Assembly (NCBI GenBank): GCA_021648365.1
Contig: JAKISY010000010.1
Coordinates: forward strand, 1 to 64,000
DNA from: Verrucomicrobiales bacterium
Lineage (GTDB): Bacteria; Verrucomicrobiota; Verrucomicrobiia; Verrucomicrobiales; DEV007
Direction of reading: 5' to 3'
Length of the DNA: 64,000 bases
Numbering within the stretch: position 1 is the first letter of the stretch; the number at the start of each line of letters is the position of its first letter. The notes beneath the pieces were generated by a model. The model ran no database searches. It saw only the letters and a program-made list of their open reading frames with translations, and was not told the origin of the DNA. Below are positions 34,597 to 43,844 of the stretch, piece after piece. The position numbers were made by a program, and so were the translations under genes.

Positions 34597-35997
34597 ATGA
34601 AAAACGAAGCTAACGAAAAACCCACCAGTGAAGCTACAAGCCAGACTTCACGCCGCAAATTCATCGCCGGCACTGCAGCTGCTACCGCAGCAGTATCCGC
34701 CCTACCCATCGAATCCTACGCCCAAGTCGCTGGCAGCGACATGATCAAAGTGGGGGTGATCGGCTGTGGCGGACGTGGCTCAGGAGCCATCGTGCAAAAC
34801 CTCACCGCCAGTGACAACGCCCAACTTTACGCCATGGGTGACGCCTTTCAGGACAAAATCGACGGCACTGGGGTACGCGCCACCGGCCTGCCAGTAATCC
34901 AAAAAAATCTAGAAAAAAACGGCAAAGGCAAACAAGTGGACGTGCCTGCTAGTCGTCAGTTTGCCGGATTTGATGCCTACAAAAAAGTCATCGACGCCTG
35001 CGATCTCGTCATCATCGCTACGCCTCCAGGCTTCCGTCCTTACCATTTCGAAACCGCTGTCGAAGCAGGCAAACACATCTTCTTGGAAAAACCCGTCTGC
35101 GTAGATGCCGCTGGTTATAACAAAGTGATCAAAGCCGCTGAACTCGCTGATGAGAAAAAGCTCAAAGTTGTGGTGGGTCTGCAACGCCATTACCAGGACA
35201 GCTACCTCAAAGCTCTGGAAAAAGTTCGCGCCGGAGTAATAGGCGAACTCATTTCTGGTCAATGCTGGTGGAACAGTGGCGGAGTGTGGACCGTAGAACG
35301 TCAACCCGGCTGGTCCGAGATGGAATACCAAATGCGTAACTGGTATTATTTCAACTGGCTCTGCGGCGATCACATCTGTGAACAACACATTCACAACATC
35401 GATGTGCTCAACTGGTTCTTCAGTGACAACTCAGAAACTGGTGGCAACCCGATCTCTGCACAGGGCATGGGAGGACGCGAAGTCCGCAATGGACTTAACA
35501 CTGGCGAGATCTTTGATCACCACTACGTCGAATTCCGCTACGAAGGGGGGCAAATCGCCAACAGCCAATGTCGTCATCAAAAAAACTGCCTCAACAAAGT
35601 GGAAGAGGAAATCCACGGCAGTGAGGGCGTTCTTTATACCAGCAGTGGCAAAGCCCGCATCCTCGATCGCAAAGGCAAAGAGGTGTGGAACTACCGCAAC
35701 CGCAAAGCGAAAAACCCTTACCAAATCGAACATGACGTGCTGCACCAACACATCCGCGAGAACAAACCGATCAACAACGCTCATTACGCCGCGAAGAGTT
35801 CGTTCACCACAGTGCTCGGTCGCCTCGCCACCTACAGTGGCAAAAACGTCACCTGGGATGAAGCCGTGAAATCCGACTTCAGCATCATGCCCAAAGAATT
35901 CGCCTTCGACGCCGCACCGATGCCCGTGCCAGATAAAGACGGACTCTACCCCACCGCCAAACCCGGTCAATGGCCATTGCCTTGGGCAAAAAAATAA
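34597..35997 (+). CDS. Tat-exported Gfo/Idh/MocA oxidoreductase
   Basis: 466 residues from ATG 34597. The N-terminus carries a Tat signal (SRRKFIAGTAAATAAVSALP), so the protein is exported folded with its cofactor. The Rossmann motif is VGVIGCGGRGSG, the EKP motif is LEKPVCVDAAGYNK, and CEQHIHNIDVLNW gives the catalytic His region. Members of this group oxidise glycosides at C3. Following a DUF1080-ThuA protein, it fits a periplasmic pathway that oxidises and then cleaves a sugar derivative. Substrate unknown. A strong terminator follows at 36025. Confidence 0.9.
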   Translation: MKNEANEKPTSEATSQTSRRKFIAGTAAATAAVSALPIESYAQVAGSDMIKVGVIGCGGRGSGAIVQNLTASDNAQLYAMGDAFQDKIDGTGVRATGLPVIQKNLEKNGKGKQVDVPASRQFAGFDAYKKVIDACDLVIIATPPGFRPYHFETAVEAGKHIFLEKPVCVDAAGYNKVIKAAELADEKKLKVVVGLQRHYQDSYLKALEKVRAGVIGELISGQCWWNSGGVWTVERQPGWSEMEYQMRNWYYFNWLCGDHICEQHIHNIDVLNWFFSDNSETGGNPISAQGMGGREVRNGLNTGEIFDHHYVEFRYEGGQIANSQCRHQKNCLNKVEEEIHGSEGVLYTSSGKARILDRKGKEVWNYRNRKAKNPYQIEHDVLHQHIRENKPINNAHYAAKSSFTTVLGRLATYSGKNVTWDEAVKSDFSIMPKEFAFDAAPMPVPDKDGLYPTAKPGQWPLPWAKK

Positions 35998-36024
35998 ACA
36001 ACATTTAAGTTATTCTTAAATCTG

Positions 36025-36056
36025 AAAAGCCTGCGCCAAAGCGCAGGCTTTTTTTG
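36025..36056 (+). terminator. Rho-independent terminator after the oxidoreductase gene
   Basis: A perfect 9-bp stem AGCCTGCGC/GCGCAGGCT (36028-36036 and 36041-36049) around CAAA, followed by seven T and preceded by AAA. Ends the DUF1080-oxidoreductase operon. Confidence 0.9.
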
Positions 36057-36158
36057 TAGCATGTGGCTTCCAGCCCATGAATTTCACCCCAAAAGCCACG
36101 CACCACTCAAACACGTTCAAACAACCCGCCCCCCACACATCTTCAGAACACCAGACAT

Positions 36159-36224
36159 AGGATAAACTTATCCTGATACTGATCTAAACCGTCACCTGCA
36201 GAGCGTTGAGGCTTTACCTCAACG
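36159..36224. other. Two inverted repeats in the gap before the truncated gene
   Basis: AGGATAA/TTATCCT separated by AC (36159-36174), and a perfect 8-bp stem CGTTGAGG/CCTCAACG around CTTTA (36204-36224). The second is not followed by a real T run. They may be operator or recombination sequences; nothing else is seen in 36057-36341. Confidence 0.35.
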
Positions 36225-36341
36225 TTTCTCCAAATCTTCAACAAGGACTCTTGATTTCATCGCTATAACTCCATTTGCGTTGACAGGTTCACCAAACATC
36301 GACTGAATGGTTCCGTTGTTAACAAGTCAATCACATTAGAA

Positions 36342-37021
<680 letters not shown>

Positions 37022-37179
37022 TTTTGATTTTTCCTTTCGCTCCATGTTTCATGGAAGGTCTGGATTGGTGCTCTCCACCCTGAGGCGAAGAAGTGCGATA
37101 CCTTTACCCAAGTCCTTGGAATTGACAACCAGAAAAATCAAGGATTTCGCGATACTACCAAACGAGGTCGCTACGAGGG

Positions 37180-38259
37180 TCATTCTGCTGCGATCACTTG
37201 CGCTGCCTCCACTTTCCAAATTCGTGCTTCGACTCGGCTGGAGTCCAACCAATCGAGATGGGTGGTGGTGATGAGCTTTTGCGAATCCGCTGGCCAGGAT
37301 CGCATCAACGCGTTGCGGCGGTCGGGATCAAGCTCGCCGAACACGTCATCGATGAGTAATACGGGCGGGCGGGCGGTTTTTTTGATAAACAGGTGGCTTT
37401 GCGCCAGCTTCAACGCCAAGGCGAGCGTGCGTTGCTGTCCTTCTGAGGAAAATTTGGCGGCTGGCAAGTCATTGATGCTGAAAATCAAATCATCGCGATG
37501 CGGTCCAGCTAAGGTCTGGCGTCGCCGTTGCTCGTCAGGTCGGCGGTGCTGCAGCTCGGCAGCTAGGTCATCGTCATCTCCTGATGCAGCGAGGTAATCG
37601 ATCTGTAGATTTTCGCCACTCTCACTGATTTGTTTTTGCGCCGCTGTCGCTAAAGGAGCTAGATCCGTGATCAACTCCCGCCGGCTACGAGTCAAAATCG
37701 CTCCGTTCTCGACTAGGATTTTGCTGTAGGCATCTATCTGCGCCCAGTTCGGCGACGCATCGCGTTTGAGCAAAAAATTGCGCGAGCGTAGCGCCCGTTC
37801 GTAAGCTTTGAGCGAGGGTCGATAGGCAGGATAAAGCTGGCACGCCATGAAGTCGAGGTAGCGACGACGCAGACTGCCGCCGCCTTTGACTAGGGTCAAA
37901 TCATCCGACGCGATCCATACCAACAGCCCGCTGTAGCGTAAATACGTCGATGCCCGCCCCTGGTTTTCTCCGTCCACTGCCAACTTGCGCCCCCCTCGCG
38001 CACTGTGCCTGAGCGCCAGTTCACAATCGTCGAATTTTCCTCGCACAGCAAAACCTTGACCCGCTCCAACTGCGATTCGGCTCAGATCACCCAGAGTCGA
38101 AGTGCGCGGCGATTGCAAGCGCAGCAGAGCACAGGCGGCTTCGAGGATGGAGGTTTTGCCCTGAGCGTTGTTGCCGACAAAAATCGTCAGACCTGAATGC
38201 AGCTCAAGCTGGAGGGTCTCAAAACAACGAAATTGGTTCAATTCTAGCGATGACAACAT
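37180..38259 (-). CDS. recF: DNA replication and repair protein RecF
   Basis: 359 residues, full length. The N-terminus LELNQFRCFETLQLELHSGL leads into the Walker A GNNAQGKTS (residues 29-37). The signature region and Walker B lie at the C-terminus (FSSEGQQRTLALALKLAQ, then PPVLLIDDVFGELDPDRR). Loads RecA at gaps via RecOR. In many genomes recF sits beside dnaA and dnaN; here it is alone between tRNA-Phe and hisS. Confidence 0.95.
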   Translation of the reverse strand: MLSSLELNQFRCFETLQLELHSGLTIFVGNNAQGKTSILEAACALLRLQSPRTSTLGDLSRIAVGAGQGFAVRGKFDDCELALRHSARGGRKLAVDGENQGRASTYLRYSGLLVWIASDDLTLVKGGGSLRRRYLDFMACQLYPAYRPSLKAYERALRSRNFLLKRDASPNWAQIDAYSKILVENGAILTRSRRELITDLAPLATAAQKQISESGENLQIDYLAASGDDDDLAAELQHRRPDEQRRRQTLAGPHRDDLIFSINDLPAAKFSSEGQQRTLALALKLAQSHLFIKKTARPPVLLIDDVFGELDPDRRNALMRSWPADSQKLITTTHLDWLDSSRVEARIWKVEAAQVIAAE

Positions 38260-38403
38260 GGTTTAGAGAAATGCGAAGCTCATAGTGGCACAGGGCACGA
38301 GTCACGGAAATGATATTTTCCATTGAAATACATAATACAAAGTCATCACCCGCATCCCCGATACGAGATTGAAGCTCCATATAACAGCTTCTTATGCTCT
38401 CTT

Positions 38404-38433
38404 ATCCGTGTTCATCCGTGTCATCCGTGGTTT
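38404..38433. repeat. Triad repeat C (ATCCGTG x3)
   Basis: ATCCGTG at 38404, 38414 and 38423 (steps of 10 and 9), followed by GTTT, in the recF-hisS gap about 80 nt ahead of the hisS start. Confidence 0.85.
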
Positions 38434-38514
38434 AACTCTTCTATGTAAAATTGACCTGCCTGTTATTTCCCATTGAAATTCCGCTTTGCGCGTGCATCTT
38501 CTCGCGATTTCACT

Positions 38515-39783
38515 ATGGCTCAGAAATTTCAAACGCTGCCGGGATTTCGCGATTTTTATCCGGCTGACTGCACTGCTCGCAATTACCTCTTTGGTCAATG
38601 GCGCGCGGTGGCGAAAACTTATGGCTTCGTCGAATACGATGGACCCGTGCTCGAACCGACAGACCTCTACAAACGCAAGAGCGGCGAAGAGATCGCTAAC
38701 CAGCTTTTCTGTTTCACCGACAAAGGCGAACGCGAGGTGTCGATGCGCCCCGAACTGACTCCCTCCTTAGCTCGCATGGCAGCAGCGAGACAGCGCGAAT
38801 TCAAAAAACCGCTCAAGTGGTTTTCAATCGGACAGTTTTTCCGCTACGAAAAGCAGCAAAAAGGTCGCTTACGGGAATTTTATCAGTTCAACTGCGACAT
38901 CCTCGGCGAGGCATCGCCTGCCGCTGACGCCGAACTGATCGCGTTGTCCATCGACCTGATGTGCGAACTCGGCTTCACAGCTGAAGATTTTGCGATCAAG
39001 CTCAGTGACCGCACCGCTTGGTCGATTTTCATCGAACAAGAAGGCTTGAATGCTGAGAAAACCGACGCCTTTTTGCAAGTGATCGATAAACTCGAGCGCG
39101 ACTCTGAGGAAAAAACCGACGCTAAGTTAGCGGAACTCGGCACCAGCTTAGCTGCTGTAAAAACGTTCATTAACTCTGGCATCGCTGAGGAAAAATGCGA
39201 ATCGCTGCAACAAATCCTCGCTGAACTGGATGCGCGCGGCATGCGAGATTTTGTCCGCATCGACCTGAGCATCGTGCGCGGGCTAGCTTATTACAGCGGC
39301 CCTGTTTTTGAAGTCTTTGATATCGGCAAAGGCATGCGCGCCATCGCTGGTGGTGGGCGTTACGATCAATTGGTTAAACTGATCGGCGGCGTGGATATGC
39401 CCGCTGCAGGTTTTGCCATGGGCGACGTGGTGGTGACCGACTTGATCCGCGAAACGGAATCTGCCAATCAACTGCTGGAAGAAAGCATCGCCGAAGAAAC
39501 CATCGATGCCTACGTGGTGATCGCCGACGAAGCGCAGCGCCGCGAAGGTCTGCAAATAGTGCAGCGCCTACGCGAAAGCGGGCTGTATGTGAACTTCCCC
39601 CTGGTCGCGGTGAAAGTGAACAAACAATTCCAAAGCGCCGAACAACAAAACGCTGATCTCGCCATCATCGTCGGCACCGACTACCCGCAGATTGCTATCA
39701 AGGTATTGAGCAAACGCGAAGAGCTCAACTGCGAACAAAGCGAACTCGAAGACAAGGTCAGCGAGCTTTTGCTTAGCTTATAA
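38515..39783 (+). CDS. hisS: Histidyl-tRNA synthetase
   Basis: 422 residues from ATG 38515 (MAQKFQTLPGFRDFYPAD, which matches the family start; the upstream 14 codons do not). Class II motifs: motif 2 region KWFSIGQFFRYEKQQKGRLREFYQFNCDILGE, His-specific segment RGLAYYSGPVFEVFD, motif 3 AAGFAMGDV, and a C-terminal anticodon-binding domain. It is followed 36 nt later by aspS, a common pairing. Confidence 0.95.
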   Translation: MAQKFQTLPGFRDFYPADCTARNYLFGQWRAVAKTYGFVEYDGPVLEPTDLYKRKSGEEIANQLFCFTDKGEREVSMRPELTPSLARMAAARQREFKKPLKWFSIGQFFRYEKQQKGRLREFYQFNCDILGEASPAADAELIALSIDLMCELGFTAEDFAIKLSDRTAWSIFIEQEGLNAEKTDAFLQVIDKLERDSEEKTDAKLAELGTSLAAVKTFINSGIAEEKCESLQQILAELDARGMRDFVRIDLSIVRGLAYYSGPVFEVFDIGKGMRAIAGGGRYDQLVKLIGGVDMPAAGFAMGDVVVTDLIRETESANQLLEESIAEETIDAYVVIADEAQRREGLQIVQRLRESGLYVNFPLVAVKVNKQFQSAEQQNADLAIIVGTDYPQIAIKVLSKREELNCEQSELEDKVSELLLSL

Positions 39784-39819
39784 AACAAATTTCATTTTTC
39801 ACATTTACCGTATCAAACC

Positions 39820-41613
39820 ATGAGCAATATTTACCGCACCCATCACTGCAGCCAACTGCGCAAAGAGCAAGTCGGCGAGACCGTCACTTTGACTGGCTGG
39901 GTCAATTCTACACGCGACCACGGCGGGGTGATTTTCATTGACCTGCGTGACCGCGAAGGCCTCACTCAAGCGGTGTTCCGCCCGGAAGAAAGCGGCGAAG
40001 CCTCGGCGGTCAGCCACAAGCTGCGTGCTGAAGATGTGATCACCATCGTCGGTCGAGTGGACGCCCGACTGGAAGGCACCACCAACGACAAACTGGCTAC
40101 CGGAGACATCGAGATTTTGGTCGAAAAGGTGGACATCCTCAACCACGCTGCAGTGCTACCTTTCCAACTGGACAAAAACAACCTGCACGAAGATACGCGG
40201 ATGAAATACCGCTACCTCGACCTGCGTCGTCCTCGCATGGCGCGCAACATGAAGCTTCGCCACGTAGTGAGCAAGGCCACTCGCGACAGCCTAGACGAAG
40301 ATGGCTTCATCGAAATCGAAACCCCTGTGCTGTCCAAAAGCACACCAGAGGGCGCACGCGACTTTCTCGTTCCTTCGCGCTTGAACCCTGGTAAATTTTA
40401 CGCCCTCCCACAAGCACCCCAGCAATACAAACAACTGCTGATGGTCGGTGGCATCGAGCGCTACTACCAAATCGCGCGTTGTTTTCGCGATGAAGATCTG
40501 CGCGCAGATCGGCAGCCTGAGTTCACTCAGATCGACATCGAGGCCAGCTTCGTCACGATCGATGACATTCTGGGACTGACCGAAAAAATGCTCGCAAGCA
40601 TTTTCAAAAACGCTCTCGATGTAGAGATCCCAGAGAAATTCGAGCGCATCACTCACTACGATGCGATGAACACTTGGGGCAGCGACAAACCTGAGCGTCG
40701 CTTCGAAATGAAACTGACCGATCTCAGCGATGTCTTTGCAGAAAGCAAATTTAAGGTTTTTAAAGGCACTCTCGATAACGGTGGCGTGGTCAAAGCGATC
40801 AACGCCAAAGGTTTTGCCTGCGTGACCACAGGGCAAATCAACCGCCTGACCGAACTGGCTCAAGAAACTGGAGCTAAAGGATTAGCTTTCATCAAAGTCG
40901 AAAACGGAGAGTGGAAATCACCCATCGTGAAGTTTTTCAGTGAAGAAGAAAAAGCTGCACTCACTGAAAAAATGGGTATCGAAGAAGGTGATCTCATTCT
41001 CTTTGGCGCCGATACTTGGAGCACCGTTTGCGAAGTGCTCGGACGCATCCGTTTGAAAGTCGCCGGCATTCAGGAGTTACTTAAAGGCAACAAAGAATAC
41101 GACTTCTTCTGGGTCACAGAATTCCCACTGCTCGACTTCGACGCCGAAGAAGGCAAGTGGAATGCTGTGCATCACCCCTTCACCCGTCCAATGGCAGAAG
41201 ACATGGCTTTGCTCGACAACGAAGAAACCATCGGCAAAGCGCGCGCCCAAGCTTACGACGTCATCTTGAACGGCACCGAACTCGGTGGCGGCAGCTTACG
41301 AATCCACGAATCAGAGCTGCAGCAGAAAATGTTCAGCATTTTGGGCATCGACAAAGAAACTCAGCTTAGCGAGTTTGGCCACCTAATCGACGCCTTCAAT
41401 TTCGGAGCCCCACCGCACGGCGGCATCGCCCTCGGCATGGATCGCCTAGTGATGTTGATCTGTGGCGAGGAAAGCATCCGCGACGTGATGGCTTTTCCGA
41501 AAAACAACAAAGGTCAAGACCTGATGAGCGACAGCCCAGCCACGGTAGATTTCAAACAACTGCGCGAGCTGTATGTGAAATCCACTTTGAAAGAGAAAAA
41601 GGACGGCGAATAG
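39820..41613 (+). CDS. aspS: Aspartyl-tRNA synthetase, bacterial type
   Basis: 597 residues, full bacterial length with the GAD insertion domain (about 290-410). The N-terminal OB fold starts YRTHHCSQLRKEQVGETVTLTGWVNSTRDHGGVIFIDLRDREG. Motif 2 is RCFRDEDLRADRQPEFTQID and motif 3 GAPPHGGIALGMDRLVML. Whether it also charges tRNA-Asn cannot be decided from sequence here. Confidence 0.96.
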   Translation: MSNIYRTHHCSQLRKEQVGETVTLTGWVNSTRDHGGVIFIDLRDREGLTQAVFRPEESGEASAVSHKLRAEDVITIVGRVDARLEGTTNDKLATGDIEILVEKVDILNHAAVLPFQLDKNNLHEDTRMKYRYLDLRRPRMARNMKLRHVVSKATRDSLDEDGFIEIETPVLSKSTPEGARDFLVPSRLNPGKFYALPQAPQQYKQLLMVGGIERYYQIARCFRDEDLRADRQPEFTQIDIEASFVTIDDILGLTEKMLASIFKNALDVEIPEKFERITHYDAMNTWGSDKPERRFEMKLTDLSDVFAESKFKVFKGTLDNGGVVKAINAKGFACVTTGQINRLTELAQETGAKGLAFIKVENGEWKSPIVKFFSEEEKAALTEKMGIEEGDLILFGADTWSTVCEVLGRIRLKVAGIQELLKGNKEYDFFWVTEFPLLDFDAEEGKWNAVHHPFTRPMAEDMALLDNEETIGKARAQAYDVILNGTELGGGSLRIHESELQQKMFSILGIDKETQLSEFGHLIDAFNFGAPPHGGIALGMDRLVMLICGEESIRDVMAFPKNNKGQDLMSDSPATVDFKQLRELYVKSTLKEKKDGE

Positions 41614-41649
41614 TCAAAGCCCTATCATTCTCCCCCTCGTCATTAGCCA

Positions 41650-41676
41650 TCTGACAGATTGTCCAAATCTGTCAGA
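41650..41676. other. 27-bp perfect hairpin downstream of aspS
   Basis: TCTGACAGATT and AATCTGTCAGA form an 11-bp perfect stem around GTCCA. There is no T run on either side, so it is not a standard terminator. It lies 37 nt past the aspS stop and 42 nt before the 50-bp palindrome. Confidence 0.6.
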
Positions 41677-41718
41677 CATATCTACCCAGCCGCCCTTCCT
41701 TCGGCTCACTCGCGCCCT

Positions 41719-41768
41719 AGCAACGCTACATTAAAAGAGACGGCCGTCTCTTTTAATGTAGCGTTGCT
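41719..41768. repeat. 50-bp perfect palindrome P1, 5' of the PaaX-like gene
   Basis: The two 25-bp arms are exact reverse complements with no spacer, meeting at ACGG/CCGT. The outer arm reads AGCAACGCTACATTA. It ends about 26 nt before the gene start. It has no T run on either strand. It is homologous to palindrome P2 (42577-42626). Confidence 0.95.
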
Positions 41769-41794
41769 CATCAGGATTTGCATATGATGTGCCT

Positions 41795-42559
41795 ATGACC
41801 GCGAAAACTAAATTGCTTCTTTACGAATTGTATTGGCTAGGCGACCAGATCACTTGCCCTACTTTTCGCAACCTTTCTAACAGCTTCGAAGCATGGGCTT
41901 ACTCCAAAGGCTTACTGCAAACCATCTTCCGCTTACAGGATGAAGAAATCCTTGAGACGCAGGGGAAATCACTCGAACGGGTGATTCAACTCACAGATAA
42001 AGGACGTCAACTGGTTCATGGAAACCGTGAACCTGAAGCCGAATGGATGCGAGAATGGAACCAATCATGGAAAATGGTTATCTTTGACATCCCAGAATCT
42101 CAGCGTCTGCTTCGCGAGCAATTGCGCAAATTCCTGCGTTCACAGCACTTCGGTTGCTTTCAGCAAAGTGTTTGGCTTTCTCCTCACCCTATGGATTCAA
42201 TCAACGCATCAATCCGCGAAGTTGCACCCGACTTAAGCAGCTTGACACTAATGGAATGCAGGCTGTTACCTGGTGAAAATGACGCCGATGTCGTGAACAC
42301 GGCTTGGGACTTCTCCGCTATCAACACCCATTATGAAGACTACATCAAGCACCTAGATTCTTTTGAAAACCAACTCAACTCGATCAACACCGATCACTAC
42401 CTCAGCCTAGAAAGCTCTCTTTGGGAAAAGGCACTCAAGCACGACCCACTACTGCCTACCTCCCTGTTACCAAAGGGCTACTTAGGAAAAAAAGCGTATA
42501 GGCTACGCTGTAAAAAAATGCCCAAACTTATCTCCAATATCTTAAAAAAGCACAAATAA
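41795..42559 (+). CDS. PaaX-like regulator with Cas2-like central domain
   Basis: 254 residues from ATG 41795; a GTG at 41789 is an alternative with a better distance from AGGA at 41773. An N-terminal winged-helix-like part (about 1-80) is followed by WNQSWKMVIFDIPESQRLLREQLRKFLRSQHFGCFQQSVWLSPHP, the pattern of the PaaX central domain, which is structurally related to the CRISPR nuclease Cas2. The C-terminal piece DPLLPTSLLPKGYLGKKAYRL also matches PaaX. No HUH or DDE transposase motif is present. Palindromes P1 and P2 bracket the gene. No catabolic operon is adjacent, so its target is unknown. Confidence 0.75.
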   Translation: MTAKTKLLLYELYWLGDQITCPTFRNLSNSFEAWAYSKGLLQTIFRLQDEEILETQGKSLERVIQLTDKGRQLVHGNREPEAEWMREWNQSWKMVIFDIPESQRLLREQLRKFLRSQHFGCFQQSVWLSPHPMDSINASIREVAPDLSSLTLMECRLLPGENDADVVNTAWDFSAINTHYEDYIKHLDSFENQLNSINTDHYLSLESSLWEKALKHDPLLPTSLLPKGYLGKKAYRLRCKKMPKLISNILKKHK

Positions 42560-42576
42560 CCCAAATTCCAGAGCCA

Positions 42577-42626
42577 AACAACACTACATTAGGAGCGACG
42601 GCCGTCCTTCCTAATGTAGTGTTGTT
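42577..42626. repeat. 50-bp near-palindrome P2, 3' of the PaaX-like gene
   Basis: Arms AACAACACTACATTAGGAG... and ...TCCTAATGTAGTGTTGTT pair over 50 bp with one mismatch and one G-T pair, meeting at ACGG/CCGT as in P1. Aligned with P1, four positions differ on both arms in a compensatory way. It begins 18 nt after the stop and runs into seven T (42625-42631), so it would also act as a terminator. Confidence 0.93.
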
Positions 42627-42641
42627 TTTTTCGAGCGGACA

Positions 42642-43811
42642 CTATTTCTCTGTCAATTCACCGTAAATCGCAGCTAAATCGGCGACTTGTTGCTGCCGAG
42701 AGAACCTAAGCGCCACCGCCTCTCTCGCTGCTATCGCCATCGTCTGCCATTGCTGCTCGTCTTTCAATAAAGCGGTCAACCGCGCCGCTAAAGTCTGCCA
42801 ATCGTCTTCTGCAACCAGCACTCCACTGGCACCATCCGCCACAGCCTCGGGAATCCCTCCGTGCTGCGTCGCGGCTACGGGCAGTCCTCCTGCCATCGCT
42901 TCGAGCATGGCATTGGGCACACCCTCTTGATTGCCGTCCTTGCCGATCCGACTTGGATGAATGAAAACATGCGCTTTTTTATACTGCTCTCGCATTTGCT
43001 CTTCATCGATGAATCCGGTGAACTCGACCGCTTCGCCCAAGCCTAAGTCCTGCGCTAAGGTTTCAAGCTCTGCCTGCAAAGGGCCTTCGCCGACGATCGT
43101 GAGTTGTGCGCGTGGAAAAGTTTGGCGTAACTGAGCTAAGACTCGCAAGCTCACATCTAGCCCTTTTTTTTCGATCAGGCGACAAGTCTGCACCAACCGC
43201 CATGCCCCGTCGACTGGAGCCTTGCGATCCATCACTGGCCATTGATCTAACGGAATACCTGTCCGCGATAAGCGGATTTTCTCCGCTGGACAACCCAAGT
43301 CCCGCAAAGCCGCCACCAACGAATCTGAGCGAGCCAGAATCCTATCGGCCGAACCAAAAACCCTCTGCATCGCAGTTCGATAAGCAGCTTTATCCATATC
43401 CACAGCGACGTCAGCTCCGTGAAAACTGACGATCATCGGACAGGGACGAGTCTTGGATTCCAACAAAGGCAACAAGTGCATGCCGATGTGACCGAAATAG
43501 ATATGCAAAAGCTCAGCTCCTCGCTCATTTAATACCGATTCGATCTCTTTGCGCTCATAATTGTAAATCTCCCAGGGAGCCTTTTTGCATTTGCGATACC
43601 AGAAACGCCGCCACTCACGTCGCAGCCCGTTGGGGCGTGACAATGGCACCACCCGATCATCATCAAAAGGAAATTTGTCCGCATGAATCCTTTTTTGTGT
43701 TAGGATAAAAGATTCATCGTTCGACAGAGCGATGATTTGCCGGTACACGTGCAGCATCTCCGGCGCTAAAAAGGTCGAACAAAAAGAAGCCACTATTGGT
43801 TGAGAACTCAT
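42642..43811 (-). CDS. Glycosyltransferase family 4 protein
   Basis: 389 residues from ATG 43811 (SSQPIVASFCSTFLAPE). GT-B fold: HIYFGHIGMHLLPLL and VSFHGADVA in the N-terminal half. The C-terminal donor half has LVQTCRLIEKKGLDVSLRVLAQL, LTIVGEGPLQAELE and the GT4 signature HPSRIGKDGNQEGVPNAMLEAMAGGLPVAATQHGGIPE. It probably transfers a sugar for envelope polysaccharide. It is divergent from kdsD with only 33 nt between starts, so the two promoters must overlap coding sequence or one start is misplaced. Confidence 0.87.
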   Translation of the reverse strand: MSSQPIVASFCSTFLAPEMLHVYRQIIALSNDESFILTQKRIHADKFPFDDDRVVPLSRPNGLRREWRRFWYRKCKKAPWEIYNYERKEIESVLNERGAELLHIYFGHIGMHLLPLLESKTRPCPMIVSFHGADVAVDMDKAAYRTAMQRVFGSADRILARSDSLVAALRDLGCPAEKIRLSRTGIPLDQWPVMDRKAPVDGAWRLVQTCRLIEKKGLDVSLRVLAQLRQTFPRAQLTIVGEGPLQAELETLAQDLGLGEAVEFTGFIDEEQMREQYKKAHVFIHPSRIGKDGNQEGVPNAMLEAMAGGLPVAATQHGGIPEAVADGASGVLVAEDDWQTLAARLTALLKDEQQWQTMAIAAREAVALRFSRQQQVADLAAIYGELTEK

Positions 43812-43844
43812 CACTGAATACAGCACATAGCACTTGTTACTCGA

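Noticed and set aside
41795..42559. REP-associated tyrosine transposase (RAYT) flanked by its palindromes
   Set aside because: The layout is similar, but the protein has no HUH motif or catalytic Tyr context and matches PaaX instead.
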